From Clostridia bacterium (GTDB lineage Bacteria > Bacillota_A > Clostridia > Oscillospirales > CAG-272): a stretch of DNA of 5,975 nucleotides. Below, one piece after another: positions 5,953 through 5,975 of this stretch. Numbering within the stretch: the stretch's first letter is position 1; every line of letters starts with the position of its first letter. Both the position numbers and the translations under genes were made by a program. The notes below the pieces were generated by a model, which did not search any database, had not been told where the DNA came from, and saw only the letters and a program-made list of their open reading frames with translations. The stretch spans positions 1 through 5,975 of the forward strand of contig JAGBSQ010000188.1 in the NCBI GenBank assembly GCA_017631775.1, written 5' to 3'.

Positions 5953-5975
5953 ATGCAACAATTTAAAATGAGCGA
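5953..5975 (+). CDS. Start of a further plus-strand gene (partial, runs off the right edge)
   Basis: An ATG at 5953 opens a frame reading MQQFKMSE to the window edge. AAGGA lies 10 bases upstream, and the stop of the preceding membrane-protein gene is 23 bases before the ATG, so the two would share a transcript. Eight residues are too few to identify a family. A second in-frame ATG at 5968 lacks a ribosome site. Confidence 0.45.

Overview
The window looks like chromosomal DNA from a member of the Firmicutes, most likely class Clostridia. Supporting signs are strong AGGAGG-type ribosome binding sites, sigma-A-type TTGACA/TATAAT promoters, the lepB-rbgA-rnhB-yraN gene block typical of that phylum, and several short gene overlaps. 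The assignment is an inference from gene content and signals, not from a marker gene. I saw no tRNA, rRNA, CRISPR array, insertion sequence or phage gene.

Positions 1-5050 are one closely packed minus-strand transcription unit of seven genes, read from right to left. In order they are an alkaline-phosphatase-superfamily phosphoglycerate mutase homologue (proposed homoserine kinase family), signal peptidase I (lepB), the ribosome-assembly GTPase RbgA/YlqF, ribonuclease HII (rnhB), a YraN/UPF0102 nuclease-like protein, an M19 dipeptidase, and the start of threonine synthase (thrC), which runs off the left edge. Gaps are 17, 37, -8, -14, 11 and 44 bases. A candidate extended -10 promoter (5085-5113) sits just upstream of the first gene.

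Positions 5051-5251 are a divergent intergenic region. It holds the minus-strand promoter, an AT-rich centre, and a plus-strand promoter that matches the sigma-A consensus at every -35 and -10 position with a 17-base spacer. The plus-strand promoter drives an unrecognised single-pass membrane protein (5252-5929). A second plus-strand reading frame probably begins at 5953 and is cut off by the window edge.

The unit mixes housekeeping functions (protein export, 50S assembly, RNA-DNA hybrid removal, peptide degradation) with two genes that may be successive steps of threonine synthesis. If the first gene makes O-phosphohomoserine, thrC at the other end would turn it into threonine. That pairing is the most informative point in the window. 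Otherwise this is mostly an ordinary housekeeping region, and I found no convincing undescribed multi-gene system.
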